From positions 455,297 to 519,296 of the forward strand of contig JADJDT010000002.1 of assembly GCA_016702545.1 (NCBI GenBank): DNA of 64,000 bases, in the 5' to 3' direction. Position numbers and translations under genes: made by a program. The notes below the pieces were generated by a model. That model ran no database searches and was not told the origin of the DNA. It saw only the letters and a list, made by a program, of their open reading frames with translations. Within the stretch, counting starts at the first letter, position 1. Each line of letters starts with the position of its first letter. Shown here piece after piece: positions 22,058 to 30,746 of this stretch. Origin of the DNA: Pseudomonadota bacterium. Lineage in GTDB: Bacteria > Myxococcota_A > Polyangia > GCA-2747355.

Positions 22058-23710
22058 ATGAAGCTCACACCTTTTGCAAAGTTCTTCGTCACCCTCGTCG
22101 TGCTGGCCGTCCTCGGCTACGTCGCCTATGTGCGCTTCAGCGGGCGCGTGCGCGACTGGGCGACCGAGGGGTGCAGCCGCGAGGCGCCGGCGGCGGGTAG
22201 CGCGACGCGGGCGGCCGATCCGGTGTCGAAGGGCGACTTCGAGGCGCTGGGTCGCGCGCCGGCCGATCCGGCGCGTAATGCTACGGCGGCCGGGGTGACG
22301 GTGGCGACCGTCGGCGGCGGGCGGCTGGCGCGGCCGCTGGTCGTCGGCATCAACACCTGGGCCGGGCACGCGCCGGGCATCGTCTTCAACCGCGGGCTCG
22401 AGCCGAGCGAGCGCTCGCTCTACAGCAAGCAGCTCGGGCTGGCGGTGAAGCTCGTGCTGCTCGAGGACCCCGCGGCCAAGCTCGCGGCGTTCAAGAAGGG
22501 CGACGTCGACATCATGTGGGACACGGTCGACAATTGGGCGCGTGAGGCCTCGCTGCTGAGCGAGAGCGGCGTGGCGGCCAAGTCGATCATCCTTCAAGAC
22601 TGGAGCCGCGGCGGCGACGGCATCGTGGCGCTGTCGTCGATCACGTCGGTCGAGGCGCTCCGTGGCAAGACGATCGCCTGCACGCAGTTCACCCCCTCGC
22701 ACTTCCTGCTGCTCTTCCTGCTGAGCCAGTCGGGCCTCAGCAGTGAGGAGCGCGCCGCGATCGAAAAGGGCCTCGTCTTCACGCAGGACGCGCCGGCGGC
22801 GGCAGCGATGTTCAAGGCCAAGCGCGTCGAGGCGGCGGTGACCTGGGAGCCGGATCTCTCGGGCGCGGTGGCGGCGCGGGCGGGCGAGGCCCACGTGCTG
22901 ATCTCGACCGCGGCGGCGACGCACGTCATCGCCGATACGCTGGTGGCGCGGCAGGAGCTGATCGACCAGGCGCCGACCAGCCTGCAGGCCTTCGTCCAGG
23001 GCTGGCTGCAGGGCATCGAGCTCTTGCGTGAGGACCCGACGGCGAGCCAGCTAATCGTCGGCGAGGCGCTCAAGCTCGACGCCGAGACGGTCAGCGGGAT
23101 GCTCTCGGGCCTCAAGCTGACGCCCTATGCCGACAACGCGGCCTTTTACGGGCTGAGTGGCGGACGTTCGCACTTCGCCACGCTCTTCGACACGGCGTTC
23201 ATCATCTGGCGCAAGAAGGGGCTGGTCACGCGACCGGTGGATGCCAAGGACTGGGTCGATACCCGCTTCCTGCAGAGCCTGGCGCCGCGCTACGCCGGCC
23301 AGCAGGTGGTGGAGCCCAAGCTCGCGGCGAAGGCGCCGTCGATCAAGGACCGGGCGATCATCAACAAGACGATCCAGATTCACTTCACGCCCGGTTCCGA
23401 CACGATCATGGAGGGTAGCCACTTCGTGCTCGACGCGCTCGGTGAGACGATGGTCGCCTTCGGCAACACCTACCTGCGGGTCGAGGGCAACACCGACGCG
23501 ACGGGCAGCGCGGCGGTCAACCTCACGCTCTCGCAGCGGCGGGCCGTGGCGGTGCGTGACTACCTGCTACGCGAGTTCCCCTCGCTGCAGGCCGCGCGCT
23601 TTCAGACGATCGGTCACGGCGAGCAGCAGCCGGTCGCCAGCAACGAGACCGAGGCCGGGCGCCAGCTCAACCGTCGCACGGACATCAAGGTCATCCTGGC
23701 GGCGCCCTGA
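22058..23710 (+). CDS. ABC substrate-binding protein fused to OmpA peptidoglycan-binding domain
   Basis: A 550-residue protein starting at ATG 22058 behind GAAGGAAG. Residues 1-28 hold a membrane anchor (KFFVTLVVLAVLGYVAYV). Residues about 85-390 are a NrtA/TauA/SsuA-like periplasmic binding domain (GINTWAGHAPGIVFNRG, then GDVDIMWDTVDNWARE, ACTQFTPSHFLLLFLL, VTWEPDLSGAV). Residues about 440-550 are an OmpA C-terminal domain (IHFTPGSDTIMEGS, VEGNTDATGS, NLTLSQRRAVAVRDYLL) with the Asp and Arg that bind diaminopimelate. The permease and ATPase follow directly. The solute is unknown; such fusions have been auto-annotated as phosphate binding, which the fold here does not support. Confidence 0.88.
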   Translation: MKLTPFAKFFVTLVVLAVLGYVAYVRFSGRVRDWATEGCSREAPAAGSATRAADPVSKGDFEALGRAPADPARNATAAGVTVATVGGGRLARPLVVGINTWAGHAPGIVFNRGLEPSERSLYSKQLGLAVKLVLLEDPAAKLAAFKKGDVDIMWDTVDNWAREASLLSESGVAAKSIILQDWSRGGDGIVALSSITSVEALRGKTIACTQFTPSHFLLLFLLSQSGLSSEERAAIEKGLVFTQDAPAAAAMFKAKRVEAAVTWEPDLSGAVAARAGEAHVLISTAAATHVIADTLVARQELIDQAPTSLQAFVQGWLQGIELLREDPTASQLIVGEALKLDAETVSGMLSGLKLTPYADNAAFYGLSGGRSHFATLFDTAFIIWRKKGLVTRPVDAKDWVDTRFLQSLAPRYAGQQVVEPKLAAKAPSIKDRAIINKTIQIHFTPGSDTIMEGSHFVLDALGETMVAFGNTYLRVEGNTDATGSAAVNLTLSQRRAVAVRDYLLREFPSLQAARFQTIGHGEQQPVASNETEAGRQLNRRTDIKVILAAP

Positions 23711-23745
23711 GCGCGCCGCGCGCGTAGCGAGCCACTGCCCCAGCG

Positions 23746-24543
23746 ATGCCCAGGGCCGACGAACTCTTTGCCATCCGTGTGCCGCTGCGGCGCTCACAGC
23801 GGCTGGCGTTGGCCGTCGTCTCGCCGGCGCTCTTCGTCGGTGCCTGGTGCTTGCTCTCCTACGGCGGCCTGGTCTCGGCCGATTTCCTGCCCTCGCCGAG
23901 CGCGGTGATCAAGGGCACGCTGCAGCTCTTCATCGAGCACGACCTGGCGCTGGCGATCTGGATCTCGACGCGGCGCATCCTCGTGGCCTTTGCGCTGGCC
24001 GCGGCCGTAGCCTTTCCCCTCGGCATCCTGATGGGCGCCTTCGCGCCGATCGAGGCGGTCTTCGAGCCGATCGTTGCGCCGCTGCGCTACATGCCAATCT
24101 CGGCCTTCATCCCGCTCTTGATCCTCTGGTTCGGCATCTTCGAGAGCCAGAAGATCGCCTTCCTCTTCCTTGGCACCTGCGTCTACCTGCTGCCGGTGGT
24201 GGTCAGCGCGATCAAGGCCGTGCCCGACGAGCTGGTGCAGACCGCGCGCACACTCGGCGCCTCGCGCGGGCAGGTGCTCCGCACCGTGCTGATACCGGCG
24301 GCGCTGCCGGAGATCTTCGACTCCTTCCGCGTGATGAACGCGATCGCCTGGACCTACGTGATTCTGGCCGAGGCGGTGAACCCGCAGCATGGCCTGGGCT
24401 ACATGGTCGAGCTGGCGCGCACGCACAGCAAGCCGGCTTGGAGCTTCGCCGGCCTGGTCGTGATCGGCGGCATCGGGTTGCTCACCGACGCGCTGATTCG
24501 CGCGGCGGCGCGGCTGCTCTTCCGCTGGCGGGAGGCCGCATGA
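23746..24543 (+). CDS. ABC transporter permease (TauC/SsuC/NrtB-like)
   Basis: A 265-residue inner-membrane permease with about six TM helices. The cytoplasmic EAA-type loop is TARTLGASRGQVLRTVLIPAA (residues about 165-186), which contacts the ATPase. PLRYMPISAFIPLLILWFGI is characteristic of the sulfonate/nitrate/taurine branch. Its stop overlaps the ATPase start as ATGA. The substrate-binding partner is the OmpA-fused protein upstream. Confidence 0.92.
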   Translation: MPRADELFAIRVPLRRSQRLALAVVSPALFVGAWCLLSYGGLVSADFLPSPSAVIKGTLQLFIEHDLALAIWISTRRILVAFALAAAVAFPLGILMGAFAPIEAVFEPIVAPLRYMPISAFIPLLILWFGIFESQKIAFLFLGTCVYLLPVVVSAIKAVPDELVQTARTLGASRGQVLRTVLIPAALPEIFDSFRVMNAIAWTYVILAEAVNPQHGLGYMVELARTHSKPAWSFAGLVVIGGIGLLTDALIRAAARLLFRWREAA

Positions 24544-25385
24544 GCGCGGCCGGCGCTGCGACGCAGCCGCCAGCTGCGGGGGTCCCGCTCAAGCTCGAGC
24601 TCGCGGGGCTGCACGTCAGCTACGTCACGCGCGAGGGCGCGGCGATCGAGGCCGTCGGTGGGATCGACCTCCAGGTGCCGGACAAGCCCGGGGTCGGCGA
24701 GGTGATCGTCCTGCTCGGCCCCTCGGGCTGCGGCAAGTCGACCGTGCTGAAGAGCATCGCCGGGCTGCTGCGGCCAACGCGCGGGGAGGTGCGCGTCGGC
24801 GGTCAGCCGGTGACGGGCGTCGGGCGCGACCGCGGCATGGTCTTTCAGCAATACACCTCCTTCGGCTGGCTGAGCGTGGCGGACAACGTGGGCTATGGCC
24901 TGCGGCTGGCGGGCGTGCCGCGGGCGCAGCGCCAGGAGCAGGTCGAGCACTACCTGCGCTTGGTCGGCCTCTACGACTACCGCAAGCTCTACCCGAAGAG
25001 CCTCTCCGGCGGGATGAAGCAGCGCGTGGCGATCGCCCGCACGTTGATCAACCGGCCGCGCCTGCTGCTGATGGACGAGCCCTTCGGCGCGCTCGACCCG
25101 CAGACCCGCTGGGAGATGCAGACGCTGCTGCTCGAGATCGCGCGCCGCGAGGACGCGACGATCGTGCTGGTGACGCACGATGTGAGCGAGGCGGTCTACG
25201 TCGGCGACACCTGCTACGTGCTGACGCCGCGGCCGGCGCGGATCGTCGAGCGCGTCGACGTGCCGAGCTTCGGCGACCGCACGCCGGCGCTCAAGGCCGC
25301 CCCGGAGTTTCGCGCGGTGGAGCAGGCCTTGCTGGCACGCCTCTACGCGCGGGTACCGGGCGCGGCGACGGCCGGCACGCCATGA
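24540..25385 (+). CDS. ABC transporter ATP-binding protein (TauB/SsuB/NrtD-like)
   Basis: A 281-residue nucleotide-binding subunit. Walker A is GPSGCGKST (about residue 60), followed by the Q-loop [12 protein letters not shown], signature SLSGGMKQR (about 154), Walker [13 protein letters not shown] (about 176) and the H-loop [10 protein letters not shown]. The start ATG overlaps the permease stop, and the stop overlaps the next ATG (25382). A longer in-frame reading exists upstream but is a shadow of the permease gene. Confidence 0.93.
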   Translation: MSAAGAATQPPAAGVPLKLELAGLHVSYVTREGAAIEAVGGIDLQVPDKPGVGEVIVLLGPSGCGKSTVLKSIAGLLRPTRGEVRVGGQPVTGVGRDRGMVFQQYTSFGWLSVADNVGYGLRLAGVPRAQRQEQVEHYLRLVGLYDYRKLYPKSLSGGMKQRVAIARTLINRPRLLLMDEPFGALDPQTRWEMQTLLLEIARREDATIVLVTHDVSEAVYVGDTCYVLTPRPARIVERVDVPSFGDRTPALKAAPEFRAVEQALLARLYARVPGAATAGTP

Positions 25386-26191
25386 GCGAGCCCGGCGGCA
25401 GCGGCCCCGTGGCGCCGCGCACCACGGCGACCTACGCGCGGCGCCTCTTTCACAATGTCTATAACTACAGCCTGCTCGGCGGGGTGGCCGCCGCCGCGCT
25501 GCTGACGGGGCAGTGGTGGTTGTTGGCCTTCGGCGCCGGCGCAGAGGCCTTGTGGATGCTCTACGCGCCCAGCTCCGAGCGCGTGCGCCGGCGCGTCGAT
25601 CGCGGGCTCGACGCGCGCGATCGGGAGCTGCTGCTGGCGCGGCGCGCCGCCCTGCTCGAGACGCTGGGTCGGGCCGAGCGCGCGCGCTGCGACCGCTTGA
25701 TTACGCGCGAGGGCGAGATTCGGCGGCTGGCGGAGCAGAACCCGCGCTTCGAGCGCGCGCTGCTCGCCAGCGAGCTGCGGCGCCTGCGCCAGATCGTCGA
25801 CGACTTCGTCGAGCTGGCGACGACCGCCGCGCGCTTTCGCGCCTATCTCGCCGCGCAAGACCTGGCGACGCTCGAGCACCAGGCGCGCGCCTACGAGCGG
25901 CAGGCGGGCGAGGCCGAGGGGCCGCAGCGCGCGCTGGCGCAGAAGAACCTCGAGGTGGTGCTGCGGCGGCAGGAGCGGCTGCGCGAGATCCGCACCTTCG
26001 TCGCGCAGACCGGCGGCCAGCTCGACCTGATCGAGAACACGCTGCACCTGCTCGGCGACCAAATCGTCTCGATGCACAGTCCGGGTGAGCTGACGCATCG
26101 GCTGGACGAGCTGATCGACGGGGTCGATGCCGTGCGTCAGGCCGCGGGCGTGGCCGAGCAACTGCGCGCGAGCGCGACGCAGGAGGCGTGA
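25382..26191 (+). CDS. Membrane-hairpin plus coiled-coil protein of unknown function
   Basis: A 269-residue protein with no recognised family. Residues about 30-62 form a short hydrophobic hairpin (YSLLGGVAAAALLTGQWWLLAFGAGAEALWML, split by polar residues). Nearly all the rest is charged helix with heptads, ending around LRASATQEA. It is tightly coupled, by ATGA to the ABC ATPase upstream and by a 1-base TGA/ATG overlap to the AAA+ gene downstream. The position suggests an adaptor between the transporter or PspA-like polymer and the AAA+ ATPase. That is inference. Confidence 0.75.
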   Translation: MSEPGGSGPVAPRTTATYARRLFHNVYNYSLLGGVAAAALLTGQWWLLAFGAGAEALWMLYAPSSERVRRRVDRGLDARDRELLLARRAALLETLGRAERARCDRLITREGEIRRLAEQNPRFERALLASELRRLRQIVDDFVELATTAARFRAYLAAQDLATLEHQARAYERQAGEAEGPQRALAQKNLEVVLRRQERLREIRTFVAQTGGQLDLIENTLHLLGDQIVSMHSPGELTHRLDELIDGVDAVRQAAGVAEQLRASATQEA

Positions 26192-28083
26192 TGGCAGCAG
26201 CGGAGACGAAGGGCGCAGTCGAGACGAAGGGCCCAGTCGCGACGAAGGACGCGGCCGCCCAGGGCAACCGGCTGCCGGCGTGGGCCAGCGAGCTGCGGCG
26301 GCGCTACCTGCGCGGCGAGGTCTATCAGTTCATCCTGCACGGCAACGTCAACGACCTGGTGCTGCACGAAGGGCAGCCGCTGGCACTGGACGAGTTTCTC
26401 TGCAAAGTGCTGCTAGGGCCGAGTCGCGACACGATCGCGCTCTACAACAGCGCGACCGGCGTGCGCTTCGCCAAGCGCCGGGAGGGCCTCGGCGGGCTCG
26501 ACGAGCTGCTCCTGCACCGCAGCCGCGAGCGCGTGCTGCCGGCGCTCGAGCGCCTGCTGCTGACCGAAAGCCGCTTCGCGCTGCTGCTCGAATACGGCGA
26601 GATGCTGGCGCCCGCCGGTGATCTGGCGCTCTATGGTGAGGCCGACCGCGCGGCGCTGGTCACCCTGCACCGCTGGGCCGCCCTGCCCGCCGTCGAACAG
26701 GCGGACAACCTGATCGTGCTGCTGACGGAGACGGTCAGCGAGCTGCATCCGCGTTTGGCGCACAACCCGCGCGTGGCCTCGATCGCGCTGCCGCTGCCGG
26801 GCGCGGCCGAGCGGCGCGCGCTGATCGCGCACCTGCTGCCGCTCTTCGACGAGGCGGCCCAGATCACGCTGACCGAGGCCACGGCGGGGCTCAAGCTGGT
26901 GCAAATCCGCACGATCCTCGCGCCGCAGGACGTCGAATCGAACGTCGAGCAGCGCAAGCGCTACCTGACGCAGCTGCTCGGCGCCGGGGCCAGCGCCGAG
27001 CGGATCGAGGGCCTGGCGCGCTTGACCAAGGGCATGCCGCCGGAGGAGATCCGCGGGCTGCTCGCGCCGGAGCCGGTCGCCGCCGCAGCGCTCGCCGGTG
27101 GCGAGGCGATCGGCCAGATGGTCGCGCTGGTGACGCGGCAGAAGCGCGAGATCATCGAGCGTGAGTGCGCCGGCCTGCTGCAGTTCGTCGATCCGCGGCA
27201 CGGCTTCGAGGCCGTCGGTGGGATGGACGAGGTCAAACGCGAGCTCGGGCGGGTGGCGCAGGCGATCCGCGCGGGCGACACCGCGCGCGTGCCGATGGGC
27301 TTTCTCTTCGTCGGCCCGATGGGCACGGGCAAGACCTTCGTTGCCGAGGCCTTCGCCAAGGCGTCGGGGCTGACGGCGGTGAAGTTCGGCAGCTTCCGCT
27401 CGAAGTGGGTCGGCTCGACCGAGGCCAACCTGCAGCGCATCCTCGACCTGCTGCCGGCGATGGGCCAGGTGATCGTCTTCATCGACGAGGTCGACCGCGC
27501 GCTCGCCGGTGGCAACCCGGGCGCCGACGGCGGCACCGAGAGTCGCGTGATCGCGCGGCTCAAGGAGTTCATGTCCGACGGGCGCAATCGTGGCCGCATC
27601 CTCTTCGTGCTGATGACCAACCGGCCCGACCTGCTCGACACGGACATCAAGCGCACCGGCCGCCTCGACCGCAAGATCCCCTTCTTCTATCCGCAGACCG
27701 TGGCCGAGGTGCAACCGGTGCTGAGCGCGCTGCTGGCACGCCACCACCTCGTTCCGGATTTCGACCCGGCGGCCCAGGCGGCCACGATCGTCGCGCCGCT
27801 CGTCGGTTACTCCAACGCCGACCTCGAGGGTGTGGTGCTGCTCGCCGCCTCACTGGCGGATTCGGCGGGGCGCCGCGATCGACCGGCGCTCGAGGACTTC
27901 CAGCGGGCGGTCGCCGACTACCTGCCCGCGCGCGACCTCGAGATGCTGAGCTACATGGAGCTGCTGGCCGTCTACGAGGCCTCCAACCGCAGCATGCTGC
28001 CACCCAAATACGCGGCGCTCACGCCCGACGAGCTGGCCGATCGCCTGGCCGCGGCACGCGCCCGGGTGGGCGGCCGTCGCTAG
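26191..28083 (+). CDS. Classic-clade AAA+ ATPase, Vps4/p97-like module at C-terminus
   Basis: About 630 residues. ATG 26191 follows AGGAGG (26181-26186); a GTG three bases earlier is also possible. Residues about 20-330 look like a divergent, Walker-less N-terminal module. The C-terminal AAA+ domain has Walker A GPMGTGKT (about 375), pore-loop region FRSKWVGSTEANLQ, Walker B VIVFIDEVDRAL (about 427) and sensor/arginine-finger region LMTNRPDLLDTDIKRTGRLDR. After it come the small helical domain and a C-terminal tail. It probably remodels a protein assembly at the membrane; the PspA-like polymer encoded in the same run is the obvious candidate. Confidence 0.87.
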   Translation: MAAAETKGAVETKGPVATKDAAAQGNRLPAWASELRRRYLRGEVYQFILHGNVNDLVLHEGQPLALDEFLCKVLLGPSRDTIALYNSATGVRFAKRREGLGGLDELLLHRSRERVLPALERLLLTESRFALLLEYGEMLAPAGDLALYGEADRAALVTLHRWAALPAVEQADNLIVLLTETVSELHPRLAHNPRVASIALPLPGAAERRALIAHLLPLFDEAAQITLTEATAGLKLVQIRTILAPQDVESNVEQRKRYLTQLLGAGASAERIEGLARLTKGMPPEEIRGLLAPEPVAAAALAGGEAIGQMVALVTRQKREIIERECAGLLQFVDPRHGFEAVGGMDEVKRELGRVAQAIRAGDTARVPMGFLFVGPMGTGKTFVAEAFAKASGLTAVKFGSFRSKWVGSTEANLQRILDLLPAMGQVIVFIDEVDRALAGGNPGADGGTESRVIARLKEFMSDGRNRGRILFVLMTNRPDLLDTDIKRTGRLDRKIPFFYPQTVAEVQPVLSALLARHHLVPDFDPAAQAATIVAPLVGYSNADLEGVVLLAASLADSAGRRDRPALEDFQRAVADYLPARDLEMLSYMELLAVYEASNRSMLPPKYAALTPDELADRLAAARARVGGRR

Positions 28084-28542
28084 GAGACCGCTGGGAAATT
28101 GCTGCGCCACCCGATCGCTGCGTTACCGCGGCGGGCGCTGGGCGCCCGGCGCTCTCGCCCTGCGGGCTCGTGCTTCGGCACGCGAAAGGGCCGAAGTGCG
28201 GCTGCGCTCCGGTGCTCACGTACCAGCCCGTACGTTCCGCTCCGGTGCTCGCCGCGCCGCACCGTTCACGGGTGGATGTCCCATCCCCCGGCCCCGGCGA
28301 GAGCGCGGTCTTGCCGGGGCCCCACCCCCAATGTCGGCGCGCACCCCGTGTCCCCGCAGGGGACCGGGGAACGAGCCCGCAGGGCGAGAGCGCAGCGGTA
28401 ACAAGTAGCGCGCCGCGCGAGCGCTTCGTCGCGCTCGCGAGCGGTGTTTACCGCTTCCTTGAGGCTCCCGCCGTTGCAGGGTCGTGAACGGTTACGCCGC
28501 GCCTTGCGCTCGGGCGGCTCGCGACATTTCCCAGCGGTCTCC
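28083..28542. repeat. Family B repeat, copy 2 (460 bp, perfect 17-bp terminal inverted repeats)
   Basis: The ends GGAGACCGCTGGGAAAT (28083-28099) and ATTTCCCAGCGGTCTCC (28526-28542) are perfect inverted copies. The left end contains the last base of the TAG stop of the AAA+ gene, as copy 1 does for the PspA-like gene. It is longer than copy 1 because a family A repeat sits inside it (28261-28492). No coding potential is visible. Confidence 0.75.
28261..28492. repeat. Family A repeat, copy 1 (232 bp), nested in family B copy
   Basis: The ends ACCGTTCACG (28261-28270) and CGTGAACGGT (28483-28492) are perfect 10-bp inverted repeats. The interior shares long blocks with the copies at 40.9, 42.1 and 53.1 kb: gatgtcccatccccc, gcggtcttgccgggg, gtccccgcaggggacc, and a GCGAGCG...CGCTCGC-type hairpin. 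No protein is encoded. Confidence 0.75.
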
Positions 28543-28609
28543 GAGGACGGCGGTCTACGGCTCTGCTGGACCGCTGTGGGATGGGGCGCCGCGCGGCCCG
28601 CCGCGCGCT

Positions 28610-28892
28610 TCAGAAGTGGCGGTAGACGGTGTCCTTGCGGTTGCCGATGCGGATGACGCGCACGAGCAGCACGTCGCCTTGTGGCGCGTAGATCAGATGG
28701 TAATCGCCGATGCGAACGCGGTAGTGGTTGTCCTTGCCCCGGAGCTTCTTGAACTTCAAAACCTCCGAGAGCGGGTTGATGCTCAGTACGCTGAGCACCT
28801 CGTCGACCCGCGCGCGGATCGGCTTCGGCAGTGCCTGGTTACTCCTTGAAGGCCGAACACTGAAAGGCGACCTTGTAGCGCCGCTCAGCCAT
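28610..28892 (-). CDS. RelE/ParE-family toxin (one frameshift)
   Basis: Ribosome-dependent-nuclease-fold toxin of about 93 residues. Reading from ATG 28892 gives RRYKVAFQCSAFKEY, then a premature stop (GAGTAACC near 28840). Removing one A yields EYQALPKPIRARVDEVL and joins the C-terminal part, which has LRGKDNHYRVRIGDYHLIY and VRVIRIGNRKDTVYRHF. These are RelE-family motifs with the C-terminal Arg/Tyr residues. The start overlaps the antitoxin 3' end by 8 bases. Confidence 0.8.
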
Positions 28893-29094
28893 GCCGCTTC
28901 CACTCGACCAGGGGCTCGAGCTCGCGCGACTCGATTAGCTCGCGATCCATCTCGTCTTCCAGGTGCTCCAGGATCGCCTGCTCGACCAGGTGGTTCATGC
29001 GCAGGCCGCGCTGCTTGCAGAAGCGCTCGAGCAGCTCCTTGGTGTCCTTGCTCATCGTCGTGGAGAAACTCACTACCTTCTGCACTGCCGGCAT
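28885..29094 (-). CDS. Antitoxin partner of RelE-like toxin
   Basis: A 69-residue protein (MPAVQKVVSFSTTMSKDTKELLERFCKQ). The N-terminal strand and two helices resemble a ribbon-helix-helix DNA-binding domain. The acidic C-terminal helix (HLEDEMDRELIESRELEPL) is suited to bind the toxin. An upstream in-frame start (29133) is less likely. It is co-directional with, and overlaps, the toxin gene. Confidence 0.75.
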   Translation of the reverse strand: MPAVQKVVSFSTTMSKDTKELLERFCKQRGLRMNHLVEQAILEHLEDEMDRELIESRELEPLVEWKRHG

Positions 29095-29224
29095 CGTGCG
29101 CCTCCGCTCCAGAACTGTGCCCCGAGCGATCATGATCTATTCCGAGGGCCCAGGCGGAGCAAGCGTGGTGCGGCGCCCGACGCGGATCGCGCCTTGGCCT
29201 TCGCCGGTGGTTTCGGCGCGGAGG

Positions 29225-30626
29225 TCAGCGCTCGGGTGTTGCTGCGGGGCGCGACACGATTGAGGACTTCCTGAACACCTGGCCGAGGATCATGCGCGTC
29301 ACGGCTTCTTCGTTGGGGAGTCCGAGGGCCCAGGCGAGGGCGCGGTTGGGTGCCTGGCGCGGCAGCGTGAGTGGCATCGCGTTTGGCGAGCTCGCGGGAG
29401 CGGGTGGCGCCTTGACGCCCCACGCGCGCGCTTCCCAGGGTGGCTGCGGCCCATGCCAAGAGGCCGGCCCACTCCTGCTCCGGCGGCAGCTTGGACGCAA
29501 GATAGCGGGTGTCTTCGAGCGCGTCGTCCGCCACGAGCGTACCATCGCTCCGACGGGTCGCTGCCATCATGCCGAGACCGAGCGTGGCGGCCGTCTGGAC
29601 GGCGCTGGCCCGCGCGGCGTAGTGAAGGTGCAGGCCCAGCGTGACCACGCTGGCCACCCCTGTGACGAGCTGTGTCGTCGTGACCACCGCCGCTGCCGGC
29701 AGCACCAGCGCGCCCAGCAACAGCGCCCCCGTGCCGTACCAGGCCCGTGGGTGCTCGGTGCGGAACACGCGGAGGTTCTCCCCGAAGCCGAGGTTCGAGA
29801 AGGCCTCCAGGACCATGCGCAAGGGTGCAAGGCTGGTGCTCGGTCTCCCGGCGGTGTCGGGCGGCCCTTCGCTGCCGGTCTGCCCCGAACCCGCGCCCGT
29901 GCCCTGGCGCATCGGCCCGAAGGCCAGCATTGCAGCCCCGCCTCCGGCCACGAGGGCCTGCGTGAGCGCGGCAGGCAGGATATAGGTCACCGTGAGCAGG
30001 GCCCCCAACGCAACCCAGCTACGGTTCGCCGCACGCGCGGCGAGCGCCTCGAAGAGCGTGACCAGGGGCGCATGCTGCTTCAGGTCACCCTCGAAGTGCG
30101 CGTCTTTTGCCTTGAGCAGCTGCAGCTCCGACGGGGCGGTTCGCGCAAGGGCCGCGACTGCGGACCTGAGCCAAATGACAAAGTCGGCGCGAACCGTTGC
30201 GCCAGGGCCAGGGGATCCGCCCGTGGCCGTCGTCCCGAGCGCCTCGGTCATGCGTGCGACCTCCCGGATTACGATGAAGCGCTCCCTTAGGCCCGCGACA
30301 GGGCCCGCAAGGGGCTTCAGCGCTCTTTGCGCGGCGAGGAGGGTCCGTACGTTCCGGGGCCCCCAGAAGAAGGGGCCGGACCTGGACCCGGACGCGCGAG
30401 CGTCTTCTTCGATGGCAGCGCTCTTCGGCTCGGCATGCGCCTTTGAGCCGACGCCGACCGCGAGCATCAGCAGGGAGACCGGCGTCAACACGAGCGCCGC
30501 GGCGAGTGCCATCGCCCGGGCGGGGCCGCGTTGCCGGGGCGCCGGTCTCAGGCAGGGCGTCGTGCGCGGCCCGCTGCACCGCGCGCCACGCCCTGCGCCG
30601 ACCACGCTCGAATTAAGCACACGCAT
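29225..30626 (-). CDS. Unrecognised exported membrane protein (one frameshift near the 3' end)
   Basis: About 466 residues. An N-terminal signal (VLTPVSLLMLAVGVGSKAHA) is followed by a helical domain. Two hydrophobic hairpins come next, around SWVALGALLTVTYILPAALTQ and WYGTGALLLGALVLPAAAVV. The long frame runs to 29130, but beyond about 29430 its third-position GC drops, while a neighbouring frame regains normal bias and gives a natural tail (LPNEEAVTRMILGQVFRKSS) ending at 29225. I therefore place one indel near 29410-29440 and the true end at 29225. The start could be ATG 30626 or 30512. No family is recognised. Confidence 0.6.
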
Positions 30627-30746
30627 GGGCCTCTCGACGCCTCCACGAAGGCACGGTGCACGCGCAAGCACCGCGCCCTTTCGGAGGCCAGGCGTGACCC
30701 GCAAGAAGCGGTCGCCCGCGCCGCGCGGCGCATTCCGCCCGGCTCG

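Noticed and set aside
22058..25385. Annotation of the transporter as phosphate import
   Set aside because: The permease and binding domain resemble the TauABC/SsuABC/NrtABC branch, not PstSCAB. There is no second permease or PhoU.
29130..29224. 3' extension of the 29-kb membrane protein gene to 29130
   Set aside because: Third-position GC falls beyond about 29430 in that frame and rises in the frame that ends at 29225, so the extension is read after a frame error.
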